Source: Chryseobacterium sp. 3008163 (lineage in GTDB: Bacteria > Bacteroidota > Bacteroidia > Flavobacteriales > Weeksellaceae). From it: a stretch of 64,000 nt of DNA. Under the pieces are notes generated by a model that was not told where the DNA came from, searched no databases, and saw only the letters and a list, made by a program, of their open reading frames with translations. This document shows positions 62,019 to 64,000 of this stretch, piece by piece. How positions within the stretch are numbered: the first letter of the stretch is position 1; the number at the start of each line of letters is the position of its first letter. A program made the translations under genes and the position numbers. The stretch spans positions 558,001 through 622,000 of the forward strand of contig NZ_CP033070.1 of the NCBI RefSeq assembly GCF_003669035.1, given 5' to 3'.

Positions 62019-62431
62019 ATGATACACACAACTCACACAATACGAGTACGTTACGCAGAAACCGACCCTATGAAATACGTATATTACGGCAACTACGCCG
62101 CATATTTTGAATTGGGAAGAGTAGAACTTTTCAGAAGCATAGGGATATCTTATGACGAGATTGAAAAGCTTGGAATCTGGCTACCGGTTTCTGATTACAA
62201 TATTAAGTATTTAAAACCAGCTTTATACGATCAAAAATTAGAAATTCATACTTATGTAAAAAAATTCCGGGTGTGCGGATAGAATTTGAATATGAAATTT
62301 ACAACGAAGAAAAAATAAAAATCACCGAAGCCCGCACTACCCTTTTCTTTTTGGATGCTGCGACCAACAAAGTCATCAAATGTCCTGATTTTTTGATGAA
62401 GCTCATCGAAGAAAACTGGAAAGAAAATTAA
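62019..62431 (+). pseudogene. Hotdog-fold acyl-CoA thioesterase, broken by a 1-base contraction of an A run
   Basis: The frame from ATG 62019 (HTIRVRYAETDPMKYVYYGNYAAYFELGR) is a typical 4-hydroxybenzoyl-CoA-thioesterase/YbgC family start, with the catalytic aspartate in AETDPMKYVYY. It goes out of frame at the seven-A run 62258-62264. With eight A the junction becomes TYVKKIPGVRIEFEYEIYN and the frame ends at 62431, giving 137 residues, the normal family length. It hydrolyses short acyl-CoA thioesters. It is divergent from dnaA with its own promoter. Confidence 0.85.
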
Positions 62432-62474
62432 ATAAATAACAATCCATTGTAAAATTCACACAATGGATTTTTTA

Positions 62475-62505
62475 TTGACCTCTATTTCTCAAATTCTTAT
62501 ATTTG
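62475..62505 (+). promoter_or_regulatory. Promoter of the DUF2339 gene
   Basis: TTG (62475-62477), a 20-bp spacer, then an exact TATATTTG (62498-62505). The ATG at 62523 is 17 bp downstream; an earlier in-frame ATG (62463) lies upstream of the promoter. Confidence 0.7.
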
Positions 62506-62522
62506 ATGACAAATCTAGGTAT

Positions 62523-64000
62523 ATGAGTTCTATTTCTTCTTTAATTGTCATGTTAATAGTGATTCTCATATTGGTTTATTATAGACTTAATAGGCGCATA
62601 GAGATTTTAGAAAAAAAGATTTCTGATTTATCTAAAAAAGAAATTCCTTCAGTTGAGAAGACTGAAAATGAAGATAACATCCCAGAACCCATCCAATTTA
62701 TCAGTCAAAATACCGGAGTTGAAAGCCCAAATATCATTGCAACCAATTTTGAAGAACCCGAACCACAGAAAGATTGGCTGACCCCTATTTTTGATTTTTT
62801 AAAACAAAACGCGCTCACCATTATCGGAATTTTCACCCTTGTTTTAGGAATCGGATATTTTGTAAAATACGCCATCGACAAAAACTGGATTGGCGAGACT
62901 TCCAGAGCAGGAATTGGCTTCATTGTCGGCATCAGCATCATAGGAATCGGACATTTTTTAAGGAAAAACTACACGGTTTTTTCATCCATAATTACGGGTG
63001 GCGGTGTGGCAGTACTCTACTTTACTACAACGATTGCCTTTCGTGAGTACCAGATTTTTTCACAGAATACAGCGTTTTTGATAACATGTTTGATTACTGT
63101 GATTTCAATTGCTCTTTCCTACTATTACAAAAGTGAAATCTTAATTATATTTTCTTTATTTGGTGGATTTTTAGCACCGTTAATGATCAGCACAGGGCAA
63201 AGCAACTATATTTTCCTGTTTACTTATTTATCTGTTTTAAATATTGGAATGCTGATTATCGCTTATCTCAAACATTGGAAAAGTATTGGCTGGATCTCGC
63301 TTATTTTCACCTCAATTTATCTTTTCGCTTGGACTACAGATCATCCAATGCTGACAAGTATTCCTTTTTACAGTATTACGTATATTATATTTTATGCGTT
63401 TGCTTTACAGAATTACATTAAAAAGAATCTGTTGTTACAGCTTGATATATTAATGCTTGTACTGATTAATTTTTCGGCAGTCTCGGGTCTGGTTTATATT
63501 TTTAATGAGTTGCAAATGTTTCCTGTATCTGTATTTCCGGTTGCTTTTGCTATCATCAACGCTATTGGTTTATACAGAGAATATCAAAAGAAAAATTTCG
63601 GTATCAATTATTCAGTTTTTGCAAGCATCACTGTAAGCCTTATCACAATAGCATTTGCACTTGAGCTAAAAACTCACCTCACTACCAGTGTTTGGGCAAT
63701 CGAGGCGAGCCTTCTGCTGTATATCTGGAAGAAAACAAATCATAAGATCTTCAAAGTTTTCTTTTACGTGCTTTTTCCAATGGTTATTTTATCCCAGATG
63801 ATCACTTGGGCGAGGTATTTTGATTCAGCTTCTTTAAATGTGATTTTAAATCCTGTTTTTATTACAAGTCTGGTTGTGATTGGAAGCTGTTTTATGAATT
63901 TATTTTTACTGAAAAAAGATTCTGAAGAAGAAAAATCTGAATTGGAATTTTATGAAAATGTATTTAAATTTTTATGCATTTCGGTTATTTATTTCTCAGT
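62523..64000 (+). CDS. DUF2339 multi-pass membrane protein (continues past the window)
   Basis: An open frame of 492 codons that reaches the right edge without a stop. It begins with one membrane segment (SLIVMLIVILILVYY), a coiled-coil-like and acidic linker (to about 90), and then many membrane helices starting at LTIIGIFTLVLGIGYFVKYAIDKNWIGETSRAGIGFIVG, the DUF2339 hallmark. Later helices include ITGGGVAVLYFTTTIAF and FSLFGGFLAPLMI. Members have 20 or more helices and about 700-900 residues, so roughly half is inside. The function is unknown. The start at 62523 rests on the promoter just before it. Confidence 0.88.
   Translation, partial: MSSISSLIVMLIVILILVYYRLNRRIEILEKKISDLSKKEIPSVEKTENEDNIPEPIQFISQNTGVESPNIIATNFEEPEPQKDWLTPIFDFLKQNALTIIGIFTLVLGIGYFVKYAIDKNWIGETSRAGIGFIVGISIIGIGHFLRKNYTVFSSIITGGGVAVLYFTTTIAFREYQIFSQNTAFLITCLITVISIALSYYYKSEILIIFSLFGGFLAPLMISTGQSNYIFLFTYLSVLNIGMLIIAYLKHWKSIGWISLIFTSIYLFAWTTDHPMLTSIPFYSITYIIFYAFALQNYIKKNLLLQLDILMLVLINFSAVSGLVYIFNELQMFPVSVFPVAFAIINAIGLYREYQKKNFGINYSVFASITVSLITIAFALELKTHLTTSVWAIEASLLLYIWKKTNHKIFKVFFYVLFPMVILSQMITWARYFDSASLNVILNPVFITSLVVIGSCFMNLFLLKKDSEEEKSELEFYENVFKFLCISVIYFS

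Noticed and set aside
1..64000. tRNA, rRNA, CRISPR or insertion sequences
   Set aside because: I saw no cloverleaf with a CCA-type end, no rRNA stretch, no regularly spaced repeat-spacer array and no transposase.

Overview
The window looks like chromosome of a Chryseobacterium-like member of the Flavobacteriia (Bacteroidota). The reasons are low G+C, a secreted subtilase ending in a type IX secretion sorting domain, a GH97 glycosidase, many SusB/lipocalin/DUF-type Bacteroidota families, an absence of Shine-Dalgarno sequences, and many exact copies of the Bacteroidota promoter element TAnnTTTG, several with a TTG 17-23 bp upstream. The genus is inference; the phylum is well supported.

Layout. 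1-4.1 kb: a sugar aminotransferase, the T9SS subtilase and an HTH-pentapeptide regulator with phased operator-like repeats. 4.2-12.4 kb: PEP carboxylase, three related small membrane proteins, an iron alcohol dehydrogenase, a lipocalin-like lipoprotein, an SGNH hydrolase and a DEAD-box helicase. 12.5-19.6 kb: an ABC1/UbiB-type kinase, prephenate dehydratase, a two-gene ABC transporter and two lipoproteins, one retropepsin-like. 19.8-26.4 kb: a purine block on the minus strand transcribed purM-purN-purH-purD-guaA, whose gaps are packed with palindromic repeats. 26.6-31 kb: FMN reductase, pirin, and a GH97/SnoaL-like pair. 31.6-42.1 kb: metG, a membrane protein, a methyltransferase, an AbiJ-like abortive-infection protein, a VWA/AAA+ pair, DUF4956, and a secreted PEP-synthase-like protein. 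42.2-50.3 kb: a tight five-gene restriction-modification operon. 50.7-55.8 kb: an AraC-regulated tripartite MFS drug efflux system. 55.8-64 kb: Mpo1-like, DUF2891, DUF4349, an eRF1-like small protein, RsmI-like methyltransferase, LMW phosphatase, dnaA, a thioesterase and a DUF2339 membrane protein that runs off the window.

The most interesting region is 42,189-50,299. Two 5-methylcytosine methyltransferases flank an HNH nuclease, followed by an McrB-like AAA+ protein and a DUF2357/PD-(D/E)XK nuclease. This resembles LlaJI and BsuMI, two systems in which paired m5C methylases protect a site cleaved by McrBC-like proteins, but the HNH gene is an addition I do not recognise from either. An AbiJ-like gene 6 kb away suggests a defence neighbourhood.

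A second general result concerns sequence quality. Seven genes are broken, and every one is restored by adding a single base to a homopolymer run. All seven are contractions, none expansions. This pattern looks like residual sequencing error (or, less likely, phase variation) rather than real gene decay, so I annotate these loci across their full extent and give the run.

No rRNA, tRNA, CRISPR array, IS element or prophage was seen.
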